Positions 33,739 to 42,696 of a DNA stretch of 56,471 bases are shown here, piece by piece (positions within the stretch are counted from its first letter, which is position 1; the number at the start of each line of letters is the position of its first letter). The notes under the pieces were generated by a model. That model was given only the letters and a program-made list of their open reading frames with translations, did not search any database and had not been told where the DNA came from. The DNA is taken from the NCBI GenBank assembly GCA_944384815.1, contig CALWUW010000030.1, forward strand, positions 1-56,471. The letters are read 5' to 3'. Made by a program: the position numbers and the translations under genes. This DNA is from an uncultured Clostridia bacterium. Its GTDB lineage: Bacteria; Bacillota; Clostridia; Oscillospirales; Acutalibacteraceae.

Positions 33739-34602
33739 TTATGAAACAGTTCCTGAAGCCGTTTTTGGTTTCCGTTTCCGGAAAACGAAAACCGTGAAAA
33801 ATACCGCCACACAGAATAAAATTACATATACTGTGTCTTCCCACTGCCATATGGACACATCCAGATCCTGGGAACGGTAAATCCCTGCACTGCGCATCAT
33901 CCTATCGGCGAAAGTCACCTTTTCATAGAGGAATTCTTCCTTGGAACGCCCCATTTCATCCTGAGAAATCGCATCCTGGTATTTTTGCCGTATAGAATCG
34001 TACTGGTCATAAGCGGCCCATTCCACCGCCAGCAGGTCATCCAGCTTTACATAATAATACGGAGCCGCCAATGCCTTTTCCTGCTCTTCCTCTGAAAGGG
34101 GGTCGATGCCATTTTCCGGCACATCCGCTTCCTCCGCTGTCAGGAAGGGGCGAACCCAGCGCCAGCCTTTTTCATAGGTGGGGTAACTGGTGCTGCCGTA
34201 TCCCATAACGGTCTCTCCCCAGCTTTCCAGGCGAATATACAGCGGCGTGCCCTGGGGGATCTCCCGTTCCAAAACCTTGCTTCCCCCTTCATTCCGGTAA
34301 TAGCGAATGGTGCGAGGCGCCTTCACTACATTGGGCGCATCCCCCACTTCCGGATCGCCAATGGAGCCCAATAGAGTCAAGCTCATTCTTTCAACTCTTT
34401 CAAAGTCTATCTCCTCTATGGGAACATTGTCTTCATACTCCGACACCCCGCTTTCCGCATAGGAAAACCGGCTGTTCAGTTCTCTCTGATACTGGCTCCG
34501 TTGAATTCGTCCGCCTACCTGAAACGCCAGCAGACCCAGAAACACCAACGAAAGCAGCCCGGAAATCCCCCGAAGGATCTTACGCACTCTCTCCTTTTTC
34601 AC
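33739..34602 (-). CDS. Unknown membrane protein, partner of the secreted protease
   Basis: This 287-residue protein has an N-terminal transmembrane helix (residues about 12-30), an extracytoplasmic acidic domain (about 31-255) and a C-terminal helix (about 257-275) with a basic tail FRKRKPKTASG. Both ends would be in the cytoplasm and the middle outside. The family is not recognised. The GTG start follows AGGAGG by eight bases, in a leader almost the same as that of the protease gene 16 bp upstream, so the pair is co-transcribed. It could hold, activate or restrain the protease. That is inference from position only. Confidence 0.75.
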   Translation of the reverse strand: MKKERVRKILRGISGLLSLVFLGLLAFQVGGRIQRSQYQRELNSRFSYAESGVSEYEDNVPIEEIDFERVERMSLTLLGSIGDPEVGDAPNVVKAPRTIRYYRNEGGSKVLEREIPQGTPLYIRLESWGETVMGYGSTSYPTYEKGWRWVRPFLTAEEADVPENGIDPLSEEEQEKALAAPYYYVKLDDLLAVEWAAYDQYDSIRQKYQDAISQDEMGRSKEEFLYEKVTFADRMMRSAGIYRSQDLDVSIWQWEDTVYVILFCVAVFFTVFVFRKRKPKTASGTVS

Positions 34603-34618
34603 TGTGATCGCCTCCTTT

Positions 34619-35854
34619 TTAGCTTGTCAACGGAGTAAATCCAGCATCAATAGCATAACCTATGGGAGATGTAAACATTGTATTACTGGATGGATTTTTT
34701 CCGCTTACATTCCCCAAAATTTCATATACTGAGCCACTTCTCATCGTATAAACACTTCCGCCGCTATCCCCCTGATCAATGGCTGTTGTAGATGTAGAAT
34801 TTTGCATGAGAGATCTAATCAATCCTCTGATATAATATTTTATTGATATTCCATTTTCGTCTCTGTAGTAAACCGTTTGATTTTTAGCTGTTATTTGTCC
34901 CCAAGAGTAGCCTGTAGCAGAACCATACTTATATACTGTAGTTCCTTCCGGATAAGAAGATGTTACCCCCGTAATTGGAACTGTAGATGTTGCGTTCCGA
35001 ACCCTATTGTTCCTAGTAAAATTACTCGTATTAAGTCTTACAATTGAAAAATCTCCTAAGGAATTAATTGTCATATCACCTTCTATTACATTCGCCCTTG
35101 CAAAGACAACGGTTCCAACTTCCATATTTGAACGATAAAACTTTTGATTATTACTGACGAAATGTCCAGCCGTTAAAATTGCAGGATAGCCACCATACGT
35201 TCCTGCAATACACATAGTATATATTGCACCACTCTGTGATCCTCTATTAATCCTGTCACCTCCATAAATTGTTTGTGCACACATCTCGGCTCCTGGACTT
35301 TCTTCTATCAAAAATTTTCCTGTATACTCCAGTAAGCGTACATCCTGGGATAGAGATTGATAGTCCTCTGGATACACATAAATAATGAATCGATTTTCAC
35401 TTTGATCCACACCATACGATGCAATTTTATACTCTTTCGCTAATTCTGTAGCCAAAACTTCTAATTCTTCCAAATCTTCTAACGAGTACAAAACATCTTC
35501 AAACATTATATTGGGAGAATTCCCGCCCAAGGCTCTGTAGCGAGATTCCATTGCAGGTGTTCTATTTACCAACTGAACAACTAGTTTGTCACCATCTACA
35601 TATTCTCCTCCATATTCTTCTACATACAAACTCTCTAATAGACTGGATCGTTTTTTGTTCGCCATTAAATTTTTTTCTAGAGTCTCGTAGGTGTCTAAAA
35701 CAGGTGCTTGCCGGCTTAATGCTTCCTTGATCTCCACAGGAAAATCCTCTGGAGATTCAATTGCTTGTGAGGGAGAAGCACCAAAGCCTGAAACAACCAC
35801 CGTTAAAACCATACCTAACGCCAGCGCTTTTACTTTCTTCGTTAATTTTCTCAC
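34619..35854 (-). CDS. Secreted chymotrypsin-fold serine protease, streptogrisin/alpha-lytic-like, with propeptide
   Basis: This 411-residue exported protease has a signal peptide (about 1-31, ending SQA) and an acidic propeptide-like region (about 32-190, DVLYSLEDLEELEVLATELA). An S1 domain follows with His in YPAILTAGHFVSNN, Asp in LGDFSIVRLNTSN and Ser in AIDQGDSGGSVY. The QGDSGG motif and long pro-region recall streptogrisins and the alpha-lytic protease group rather than HtrA. GTG start with AGGAGG. The coding is far more AT-rich than the flanking genes, which suggests transfer. It heads a two-gene operon with the membrane protein at 33739. The substrate is unknown. Confidence 0.85.
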   Translation of the reverse strand: MRKLTKKVKALALGMVLTVVVSGFGASPSQAIESPEDFPVEIKEALSRQAPVLDTYETLEKNLMANKKRSSLLESLYVEEYGGEYVDGDKLVVQLVNRTPAMESRYRALGGNSPNIMFEDVLYSLEDLEELEVLATELAKEYKIASYGVDQSENRFIIYVYPEDYQSLSQDVRLLEYTGKFLIEESPGAEMCAQTIYGGDRINRGSQSGAIYTMCIAGTYGGYPAILTAGHFVSNNQKFYRSNMEVGTVVFARANVIEGDMTINSLGDFSIVRLNTSNFTRNNRVRNATSTVPITGVTSSYPEGTTVYKYGSATGYSWGQITAKNQTVYYRDENGISIKYYIRGLIRSLMQNSTSTTAIDQGDSGGSVYTMRSGSVYEILGNVSGKNPSSNTMFTSPIGYAIDAGFTPLTS

Positions 35855-36009
35855 TACAATCGCCTCCTTTATAATTATAATAATTTTTCTGATTTAATAT
35901 TATCATTTTTTAAAATATCTATCAATAACAAAAATATACAATAATTTATTTCTTTTTTATTTATTATATATAGTTCTCATTTAACATTTTATGAATCTGC
36001 ATGAAAAAA

Positions 36010-36040
36010 CCGGGCGGTCTCCTTTAAGAAAGCCGCCCGG
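36010..36040 (-). terminator. Terminator of leuCD
   Basis: CCGGGCGG (36010-36017) pairs with CCGCCCGG (36033-36040) and is followed on the minus strand by TTTTTTCAT. It lies 54 bp past the leuD stop. Confidence 0.8.
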
Positions 36041-36093
36041 CTATCGTTTCCGGTAATTCTATTCGCGTATCCGGATATTCGTACATAGGGATT

Positions 36094-36576
36094 TTACTTG
36101 GAAATGCTGTTCAGCAGGCCGCCCTTCCGGATCATCTCCTGGATAAAGGGAGGGAACGGCTGCGCCTGGTAGGTTTTTCCGGTGGTCAGATTGGAGATCA
36201 GCCCGGTGTCGAAATCCACGGAAACCTGATCTCCCCCGGTGATGTTCTCCGCCGCCTCCGGGCATTCCAGAATGGGAAGGCCGATGTTGATGGCGTTGCG
36301 GTAGAAAATCCGGGCAAAGGTGGACGCGATCACACAGGAAATCCCGCTGGCCTTAATGGCAATGGGCGCATGCTCCCGGGAGGAGCCGCAGCCAAAATTC
36401 TTCTGGGCCACCATAATGTCCCCGGGCTGCACCTTCCGGATAAATTCCTTGTCGATGTCTTCCATGCAATGGGCGGCCAGCTCCTGGTGGGAGGCTGTAT
36501 TCAGATACCGGGCGGGAATGATTACATCCGTATCCACGTTATCTCCGTATTTATGTACTGTTCCTTTGGCGTTCAT
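36094..36576 (-). CDS. leuD: 3-isopropylmalate dehydratase small subunit
   Basis: LeuD completes the aconitase-like isomerase that turns 2-isopropylmalate into 3-isopropylmalate in leucine synthesis. The 160-residue swivel domain shows [38 protein letters not shown] (substrate loop GSSREHAP) and [17 protein letters not shown]. The short form pairs with the 420-residue LeuC type found next to it. AGGAGG precedes the ATG, 12 bp after leuC. leuA and leuB are not in the window. Confidence 0.95.
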   Translation of the reverse strand: MNAKGTVHKYGDNVDTDVIIPARYLNTASHQELAAHCMEDIDKEFIRKVQPGDIMVAQKNFGCGSSREHAPIAIKASGISCVIASTFARIFYRNAINIGLPILECPEAAENITGGDQVSVDFDTGLISNLTTGKTYQAQPFPPFIQEMIRKGGLLNSISK

Positions 36577-36588
36577 GCTGCTTCCTCC

Positions 36589-37854
36589 TTATTCAAACAA
36601 ACAGGCGGGATCTGTAATGTAGCCGGTCACGGCACTGGCCGCCGCCACCGCCGGGCTGGCCAGATACACTTCGCTTTCCACATGGCCCATGCGGCCTACA
36701 AAGTTCCGGTTGGTGGTGGAAATGGCCCGCTCTCCCTTGCCTAAAACGCCCATATGGCCACCCAGACAGGGGCCGCAGGTGGGCGTGCTGAACACGGCGC
36801 CCGCTTCCACAAAGATCTCCGCCAAACCTTCCCGGATGGCCTGGAGATAGATGTTCTGGGTCCCGGGGATGATAATGCACCGCACATGGGAAGCGACTTT
36901 TCTTCCCTTAAGGATCTCCGCCGCTGCCCGCAGGTCTTCCATGCGGCCATTGGTGCAGGAGCCGATCACTGCCTGATCCACCTCCACCTGGCCTACCTGG
37001 TCAATGGTGCGGGTATTCTCCGGCAAATGAGGGAACGCCACTGTGGGCCGCAGAGTATCCAAACAGATCTCCACCACGGAATCGTAAACCGCGTCCGGAT
37101 CCGCTGTATAGATCACCGGCTCTCTCCGGAATCTTCCCTTGCCGTATTCCAGCGTCACCTGATCCACCGGGAAAATGCCGTTTTTCGCTCCAGCCTCAAT
37201 GGCCATATTGGCAATGCAGAGACGGTCATCCATGGAAAGGCTGGCCACGCCTTCCCCGGTAAATTCCAGGGATTTGTACAAAGCGCCGTCCACACCGATG
37301 GTTCCGATCAAATGCAGGATCACGTCCTTGCCGCTGACCCATTTGGGCAGTTTCCCCGTCAGCTTTACCTGAATGGCAGAGGGCACTTTGAACCAGGTCT
37401 CCCCGGCGATCATTCCCGCCGCCATGTCCGTGCTGCCCACGCCTGTGGAGAAAGCGCCCAGCGCGCCGTAGGTGCAGGTATGGGAATCGGCGCCGATAAT
37501 GCAGTCTCCAGGCACCACGATGCCCTGCTCCGGCAAAAGAGCATGCTCAATGCCCATACGGCCCACATCAAAGAAATTTTCGATCTGGTATTTCTGGGCG
37601 AAATTCCGGGTCTGGCGGCACTGCTCCGCCGCTTTGATGTCTTTGTTGGGGGTAAAGTGATCCAGTACTAAGGCAATACGGCTTTTGTCAAATACAGAGC
37701 AAGCGCCGCATTTTTCAAACTCATTGATAGCCACCGGGGACGTAATGTCATTTCCCAAAACCATATCCAGCTTGGCCTGGATCAGCTGCCCGGCTTCTAC
37801 CGATTCCAGCCCGGCATGCGCGGCCAGAATTTTCTGCGTCATGGTCATTCCCAT
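36589..37854 (-). CDS. leuC: 3-isopropylmalate dehydratase large subunit
   Basis: LeuC is the [4Fe-4S] subunit of isopropylmalate isomerase. The 421-residue form belongs to the shorter archaeal/clostridial-type branch. The cluster cysteines are in [14 protein letters not shown] and [13 protein letters not shown]. Other marks are [35 protein letters not shown] and [18 protein letters not shown] lies seven bases before the ATG. The leader contains a 16-bp palindrome (37974) and a hairpin with heptamer loop (38006), candidates for control of the leu genes. Confidence 0.95.
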   Translation of the reverse strand: MGMTMTQKILAAHAGLESVEAGQLIQAKLDMVLGNDITSPVAINEFEKCGACSVFDKSRIALVLDHFTPNKDIKAAEQCRQTRNFAQKYQIENFFDVGRMGIEHALLPEQGIVVPGDCIIGADSHTCTYGALGAFSTGVGSTDMAAGMIAGETWFKVPSAIQVKLTGKLPKWVSGKDVILHLIGTIGVDGALYKSLEFTGEGVASLSMDDRLCIANMAIEAGAKNGIFPVDQVTLEYGKGRFRREPVIYTADPDAVYDSVVEICLDTLRPTVAFPHLPENTRTIDQVGQVEVDQAVIGSCTNGRMEDLRAAAEILKGRKVASHVRCIIIPGTQNIYLQAIREGLAEIFVEAGAVFSTPTCGPCLGGHMGVLGKGERAISTTNRNFVGRMGHVESEVYLASPAVAAASAVTGYITDPACLFE

Positions 37855-37892
37855 GTAAAATCCTCCTTTTCGCCCGCAGGCGGTGTTCCCTT

Positions 37893-37936
37893 GGCTTTTA
37901 GCTTTTGGCTTTTTACTTTTTGCTTATAGCTTCACG
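37893..37936. repeat. Degenerate 7-8 bp tract before leuC
   Basis: GGCTTTTA, GCTTTTG, GCTTTTTA, CTTTTTG, CTTATAG, CTTCACG: a loose 7-8 bp tract just upstream of the leuC ribosome site. Confidence 0.5.
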
Positions 37937-37973
37937 CCATAGCGTTATTATGCCACAGCTCTTGCGGAAAGAA

Positions 37974-37989
37974 TGTATCATATGATACA
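37974..37989. promoter_or_regulatory. 16-bp palindromic operator-like site upstream of leuC
   Basis: TGTATCATATGATACA is a perfect palindrome, flanked by TTGCGGAAA on the left (37962) and again on the right (37994). It fits a site for a dimeric helix-turn-helix regulator of leuCD. No such regulator is next to it. The Crp/Fnr gene at 38603 is the nearest candidate, but the site does not match a Crp or Fnr consensus. Confidence 0.5.
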
Positions 37990-38005
37990 ATCTTTGCGGA
38001 AACAC

Positions 38006-38069
38006 CCCGGGCTGCGGTGTGATCGTTTACCGTTTGCCGTTTACCGTATAGCACACACCGCAGCCCGGG
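38006..38069 (-). other. 16-bp perfect hairpin whose loop is a heptamer tract
   Basis: CCCGGGCTGCGGTGTG (38006-38021) pairs perfectly with 38054-38069. The 32-nt loop consists almost only of GTTTACC, GTTTGCC, GTTTACC and GTATAGC in 7-bp phase (38025-38052). It is downstream of the small membrane protein gene and upstream of leuC. The T run on the minus strand is weak, so a terminator role is possible but not certain. Confidence 0.75.
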
Positions 38070-38104
38070 TCGGATGAATGGGAAAATCCGGCGAAAACTT
38101 TCGT

Positions 38105-38356
38105 CTATTTCTTGTTTTCCTTATTTTCTTTCCGTTTCAGGAAAACCAAAAGCAGCAACCCTAAAAACAGCACTGCCAAAATCACAGCGCCGGTTTCCCA
38201 CAAACCGGCATACCAGGGAGCAGACCCCATGGCATACAGGCCCGGATGGCTTCTGTAGTCCAAATATCTTGCCAGAACCGTGCCCAGAAACACCCCCGCG
38301 GCGCTTCCCATTGCCACATAAAGCCAAAAGCGGATCTTCTTTACCTTCTTTTCCAT
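38105..38356 (-). CDS. Small two-helix membrane protein
   Basis: This 83-residue unknown protein starts at ATG 38356 with GGTGGGGG upstream. It has two hydrophobic helices (about 9-30 and 53-75) joined by a loop RYLDYRSHPGLYAMGSAPWY, and a charged tail LKRKENKENKK. The architecture suits a small inner-membrane accessory protein. No family is recognised. It is read divergently from the Crp/Fnr gene, from which it is separated by hexamer and octamer tracts. Confidence 0.65.
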   Translation of the reverse strand: MEKKVKKIRFWLYVAMGSAAGVFLGTVLARYLDYRSHPGLYAMGSAPWYAGLWETGAVILAVLFLGLLLLVFLKRKENKENKK

Positions 38357-38441
38357 GTTCCATTCCCCCACCTATAAAATCCCAACAGGCAACAGGCGGC
38401 GTTGAATTTTTCCTGAACCCAACGTGGCCCCTAACACGAGT

Positions 38442-38477
38442 CCTTATCCTTGTCCTTATCCTAATCCTAATCCTGAT
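38442..38477. repeat. Six hexamers CCTTAT/CCTAAT
   Basis: CCTTAT, CCTTGT, CCTTAT, CCTAAT, CCTAAT, CCTGAT in exact 6-bp phase, in the divergent gap. Confidence 0.85.
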
Positions 38478-38524
38478 ACAAGCCCCAGCATCCGCCATAC
38501 AACATCCGAACTGCCCTGATGGCG

Positions 38525-38584
38525 CCTGCTTGCCTGCCTGTTTGCTTGTTTGCCTGTTTCCTTGTTTGACCACTTGCCTGTTTT
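38525..38584. repeat. Octamer tract CCTGTTTG upstream of the Crp/Fnr gene
   Basis: CCTGCTTG, a half unit, CCTGTTTG, CTTGTTTG, CCTGTTTC, CTTGTTTG, ACCACTTG, CCTGTTTT in 8-bp phase, ending a few bases before the ribosome site at 38586. The same word occurs at 31603-31634. Confidence 0.85.
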
Positions 38585-38602
38585 ACAAAGGAGCGATACG
38601 TC

Positions 38603-39265
38603 ATGCCTTTTTCTCAGCGGGAGAAAAGTCATCCTTTTTCTTCTATTTCCCAGGAAAACCCCTGGCTGATTCTGGAGGAGACCCAGCCCATCAAGCTTTA
38701 TGGCCCTAATCAGCTGGTCTATCTGCAGCAGGAGACGGCCCAGCAATTTTACTATCTGAAAAGCGGAAAGGTGCGGATCTTTCTTTCTTCTCCGGAAGGG
38801 GAGGAAAAGACCCTGTCTTTTGCCGGCCCCGGCAGCCTTTTGGGAGAAGCCTCCTTTTTCGACGGCCGGCCCCGGGTTTCTTCCGCCCGAACCCTTGTAA
38901 AATCGGAGATCATTACCGTCACCGGGGAGGTTCTGCTGCAATGCTTCCGCCAAAATCCGGAGCTGGCCATGGAGCTTTGCCGCTACCTTTCCGGCACCAT
39001 CCGAATGCTTTCCGCCCAAGTGGACAGCATGGCTTTCCAGCAGGCGGATCAGCGCCTGGCGGAGCTTTTGCTGCAGCTGGAAGAAAACGGAACCGTCACC
39101 GCTACCCATGAGGAGCTGGGAGCCCTGATCGGGGTCAGCCGGGTGACGGTAAGCCGGGTTCTGGGAGCGTTCACCCGCCGGGGCTGGATCTCCACCGGCT
39201 ATGGGCAAATTGTTCTCCTTCAGCCCCAGCGTCTTACTGGCTTTTCCCGGCCTTGGAAGCCGTAA
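38603..39265 (+). CDS. Crp/Fnr family transcriptional regulator
   Basis: This 220-residue regulator has a cyclic-nucleotide-binding-like sensor domain (about 30-140: FYYLKSGKVRIFLSSPEGEEKTL, GPGSLLGEASFFDG), a dimer helix, and a winged helix (about 170-215: THEELGALIGVSRVTVSRVLGAFTRRGWI). No N-terminal Fnr-type Cys cluster is present, so it is not an oxygen sensor of the Fnr kind. The effector is unknown. AAGGAG lies nine bases before the ATG. Its 3' end overlaps the convergent MATE gene by 32 bp. Confidence 0.92.
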   Translation: MPFSQREKSHPFSSISQENPWLILEETQPIKLYGPNQLVYLQQETAQQFYYLKSGKVRIFLSSPEGEEKTLSFAGPGSLLGEASFFDGRPRVSSARTLVKSEIITVTGEVLLQCFRQNPELAMELCRYLSGTIRMLSAQVDSMAFQQADQRLAELLLQLEENGTVTATHEELGALIGVSRVTVSRVLGAFTRRGWISTGYGQIVLLQPQRLTGFSRPWKP

Positions 39266-40811
39266 CCTTAGAAGCCTTGGTAGTTTTGGAGGAATCCGTT
39301 CCGGGCTGAGTATTGAGCCAGCGCCAGAAAAACACCATCATGGGGATACACACCAGCGTGGTCAGCACATCCGCCGCCGCCTGGGTGATCTGCACGCCTG
39401 TCAGCCCCAGCCAGGGAGGCAACACAAGGATCAGAGGAAGGAAAAAGATTCCCTGCCGGGCGGAGGAGAGAAAGGACGCGGAAAGAGAACGCCCCAACGC
39501 CTGAAACGCCATGTTCCCAATCACCGTTAAAGGAGAAAGGGGAAGCACCAGGCACTGAGCCCGAAGGGCAAACGCCCCGATCTCGATCACTTTTGGGTCG
39601 TCCTTTCGGAACAGCGCCATAATTTCCGGCGCAAAAATAAACCCTATAGCTCCCAAGGCAGTGAGAAGCAGAGTCCCGGCAATCAAACAAAACCGGATGG
39701 CCTGCTTTACCCGGTCTTTTCGCCCGGCGCCGTAGTTGTAGCCTGCCACCGGCTGGAAGCCCTGGCCGAAACCAATCATCACCGAAAGCACAAACATAAA
39801 GATCCGCCCTACAATGGACATCGCCGCCACGGCCTCATCCCCATAAACCGCCGCGCTGCGGTTCAGGGCCACGGTGGCAATGCTGGACAGTCCTTGCCGG
39901 CAAAGAGAAGGAAATCCCGTTTTGAAAATGGACCAGTAAACAGAGATGTGCCGGGCCGCCTGAGAAAACCGCACATGCACCAGGCTCTTTCCCCGGACAA
40001 ACCAAAACAGCAAAATGCAGAAGCTGGCCACTTGGCTGATCATGGTGGCAATGGCCGCTCCGGAGATTCCCATATTCAGCGTAAAAATAAACAAGGGATC
40101 CAAAGCGATATTCAAAAGGCCTCCAAGGCCCAGCCCCACCATGGAAAGCACCGCTCTTCCCTGGGAACGCAGCAGGTTATTCAGCACAAAGGAAGCACAC
40201 ATCACCGGCGCCGCAAATAAAATATACAAAGCATATTCCTTTGCAAAAGGAAGAATGGTAGGGGTGGCGCCTAAAAGCCCCATCAAAGGATCCAGGAACA
40301 AAAGCCCCAGAACCGTCAGCAAAATGCCGATGAACAAAGCGGCATAAAAGGCCCCGGCAGCGGTTTCCTCCGCTTTTTTCTGCTCCTGCCGGCCCAAAAA
40401 CCGGGAAACCATGCTGCCGGCTCCCATTCCCAACGTGAATCCTACCGCCTGGATAATGGCCATCAGCGAAAATACGATGCCCACAGCGCCGGCGGCGCTG
40501 GTCCCCAGCTGAGAGACGAAAAACGTATCCGCCATATTGTAAACCGACGTTACCAGCATACTGATCACCGTAGGGATGGCCATTTTGGTCACCAGCAGCG
40601 CAACGGGTTCACCGGTCATTTTCTCCAGCTGTGCCTTCTGAGCCTCTCCGAAAGACGCCTCTTTTCCTCCCGGCGCTCCGGATGTTCGTGTTTTTTCCCT
40701 TTGCTTCTGTTGTTCCTTTTCTTCCCTGCTCTCCTGTTTATCCTGTCTTCCCTGTTTTCCTTGTTTTTCCTGTTTTCTTTGTTTTTCCTGTTTTTTTTGC
40801 TTTCCCAACAC
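39234..40811 (-). CDS. MATE family efflux transporter with Lys/Gln-rich N-terminus
   Basis: This 525-residue antiporter has a MATE domain (residues about 65-505: VALLVTKMAIPTVISMLVTS, YNMADTFFVSQLGTSAAGAV, SRFLGRQEQKKAEET, GFGQGFQPVAGYNYGAGRKDRV). The first about 60 residues are almost only Lys, Gln, Glu, Gly and Arg and are encoded by a period-9 DNA tract. Translation probably starts at a GTG with GGAGG (40811), so this tail would be made. It would be cytoplasmic and highly basic. A shorter start near MTGEPVALL is possible. The substrate is unknown. Confidence 0.9.
   Translation of the reverse strand: MLGKQKKQEKQRKQEKQGKQGRQDKQESREEKEQQKQREKTRTSGAPGGKEASFGEAQKAQLEKMTGEPVALLVTKMAIPTVISMLVTSVYNMADTFFVSQLGTSAAGAVGIVFSLMAIIQAVGFTLGMGAGSMVSRFLGRQEQKKAEETAAGAFYAALFIGILLTVLGLLFLDPLMGLLGATPTILPFAKEYALYILFAAPVMCASFVLNNLLRSQGRAVLSMVGLGLGGLLNIALDPLFIFTLNMGISGAAIATMISQVASFCILLFWFVRGKSLVHVRFSQAARHISVYWSIFKTGFPSLCRQGLSSIATVALNRSAAVYGDEAVAAMSIVGRIFMFVLSVMIGFGQGFQPVAGYNYGAGRKDRVKQAIRFCLIAGTLLLTALGAIGFIFAPEIMALFRKDDPKVIEIGAFALRAQCLVLPLSPLTVIGNMAFQALGRSLSASFLSSARQGIFFLPLILVLPPWLGLTGVQITQAAADVLTTLVCIPMMVFFWRWLNTQPGTDSSKTTKASKVTASKAGKSQ
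40742..40803 (-). repeat. Period-9 coding repeat at the MATE N-terminus
   Basis: CCTGTCTTC, CCTGTTTTC, CTTGTTTTT, CCTGTTTTC, TTTGTTTTT, CCTGTTTTT, TTTGCTTTC (plus strand) in 9-bp phase encode KQE/KQG/KQK triplets. The word is close to the CCTGTTTG octamer of the gaps, lengthened to nine. Confidence 0.85.
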
Positions 40812-40890
40812 CTGCTCCTCCTTTTTCTGGAACCTTTCTTCTATTCTTTCCCGATTTTTTGTTTTTTGTCACCCATCTTTTTAAAAAGGT

Positions 40891-40920
40891 GCCGCCGCTC
40901 TCTTTGGGGAGAGCGGCGGC
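40891..40920 (-). terminator. Terminator of ilvD
   Basis: GCCGCCGCTCTC (40891-40902) pairs with GAGAGCGGCGGC (40909-40920) and is followed on the minus strand by ACCTTTTT. It lies 20 bp past the ilvD stop. Confidence 0.9.
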
Positions 40921-40939
40921 GTATTGCATTCCATAGCTT

Positions 40940-42595
40940 TTATTTGGAGAACACAGCTCCCTGGGAACCGCTGCCCACCATCCGGGCATACCGTTTCAAA
41001 TATCCCGTCAGCTCCTTTTCCTTGGGCTGCCAGGCTTCCTTCCGGGCCTGCATCTCTTCCGGGCTGATGCAAAGGGTCAACGTCCGGTTGGTGATATCCA
41101 CATTGATGGTATCCCCTTCCCGGATCAGCGCAATGGGACCGCCGGCCGCCGCTTCCGGAGAAACATGCCCCACAGCGGCGCCTCTGGTTGCGCCGGAGAA
41201 CCGGCCGTCAGTGATCAGCGCTACGCTGCTGCCCAGTCCGTTTCCGATCAAGGCGGATGTGGGCGTCAGCATTTCCCGCATTCCGGGACCGCCCTTGGGC
41301 CCTTCGTAACGGATAACCACCACATCTCCGGGCTGGATCTTTCCGCCCAAAATCGCCGCGGTGGCTTCTTCCTCGCTGTCAAAGCAGCGGGCAGGGCCGG
41401 AATGTTGCATCATCTCCGGAGCCACAGCGCCCTGCTTTACCACGGCGCCCTCCGGAGCCAGATTTCCTTTCAGAACGGCGATGCCTCCATCCTGACGGAA
41501 GGGATCTTCCAGACGACGAATGATCTCCCCATCCGCTTCCGGAGCCGCCGCCAGACGATCCGCCACCGTGCCGCATACCGTGGGGATGTCCATATGGATC
41601 ATGCCCTTCCGGGAAAGTTCCTTCATCACCGCAGGGATCCCGCCCACACGGTTCAGATCCGTAATAAACACCTGGCTGGCAGGATTGAGTTTGCAAAGCT
41701 GAGGCGTAGTGCGGCTGATGGCGTCGATGCCGTCAATATCCAGAGGCACGCCCATTTCATGGGCAATGGCCGTTAAATGCAAAACCGAGTTGGTAGAACA
41801 GCCCAAAGCCATTTCCGAACGCAGGGCGTTCTGGAAAGCCTTTTCCGTCAAAATACAGCTGGGGCGCAGATCTTCCTCTAAAAGCTTCAGCACCTGCTCG
41901 CCCGCTCGTTTGGCAAGAGCCAGACGATCCCCGTAAACCGCGGGAATGCTTCCGTTTCCGGGAAGGGCCATACCCAGAGCTTCCGTCAGGCAGTTCATGG
42001 AATTGGCGGTATACATACCGGAGCAGGAGCCGCATCCGGGGCAAGCGCTTCTTTCCAGGGCATCCAGTTCCTGCTGGTCGATTTTGCCTGCGGCATAGCT
42101 GCCTACGGCTTCAAACATCTCCGAAAGACCAAACCGGGTGCCGTTGTGCTCTCCGGGGAGCATGGGGCCGCCGCTGACGAAAATACAGGGCAGGTTCAGC
42201 CGGCAAGCCGCCAGCATCATGCCGGGAACGATTTTGTCGCAGTTGGGCACAAACACCACCGCATCCAAAGGATGGGCCGTGAGCATAACCTCGATGGAAT
42301 CAGCGATCAGCTCCCGGGAACAAAGGGAATATTTCATTCCCTTATGGTTCATAGCAAGGCCGTCACATACGCCGATGGTGTTGAATTCAAAGGGAACGCC
42401 GCCGGCGTTGCGGATGCCGGCTTTCACCGCTTCCCCGATCTCCCGCAGGTGCCGATGCCCGGGGATATAATCGCTGGCGGAGTTCACCACTGCCACAAAG
42501 GGGCGTTTCATCTCCGCGTCCGAGATTCCCAAAGCCCGCAGCAGCGAGCGATGGGGGGCTCGGGTATACCCTTCTTTTAAAAGATCACTTCTCAT
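40940..42595 (-). CDS. ilvD: Dihydroxy-acid dehydratase
   Basis: IlvD dehydrates 2,3-dihydroxy-3-methylbutanoate and its isoleucine homologue to the 2-oxo acids in branched-chain amino acid synthesis. The 551-residue protein has the Fe-S cysteines in [20 protein letters not shown] and [52 protein letters not shown] and the C-terminal [25 protein letters not shown] lies eight bases before the ATG. It is followed by a terminator and is not contiguous with leuCD, which lies about 3 kb away beyond the MATE and Crp genes. Confidence 0.96.
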   Translation of the reverse strand: MRSDLLKEGYTRAPHRSLLRALGISDAEMKRPFVAVVNSASDYIPGHRHLREIGEAVKAGIRNAGGVPFEFNTIGVCDGLAMNHKGMKYSLCSRELIADSIEVMLTAHPLDAVVFVPNCDKIVPGMMLAACRLNLPCIFVSGGPMLPGEHNGTRFGLSEMFEAVGSYAAGKIDQQELDALERSACPGCGSCSGMYTANSMNCLTEALGMALPGNGSIPAVYGDRLALAKRAGEQVLKLLEEDLRPSCILTEKAFQNALRSEMALGCSTNSVLHLTAIAHEMGVPLDIDGIDAISRTTPQLCKLNPASQVFITDLNRVGGIPAVMKELSRKGMIHMDIPTVCGTVADRLAAAPEADGEIIRRLEDPFRQDGGIAVLKGNLAPEGAVVKQGAVAPEMMQHSGPARCFDSEEEATAAILGGKIQPGDVVVIRYEGPKGGPGMREMLTPTSALIGNGLGSSVALITDGRFSGATRGAAVGHVSPEAAAGGPIALIREGDTINVDITNRTLTLCISPEEMQARKEAWQPKEKELTGYLKRYARMVGSGSQGAVFSK

Positions 42596-42696
42596 AGTTC
42601 TTCCCTCCGTAAAATCAGCCTATGGCCCACAGTCCACGGCTTCCGCGCTCTATTCCATACAGCGCAGAAGACAAACCGGGGCTCTGCCTGAAAAAT

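Noticed and set aside
36577-38100. Search for a T-box leader before leuC, and likewise before ilvD
   Set aside because: No AGGGTGGNACCGCG-type T-box sequence or specifier stem was found before either gene.
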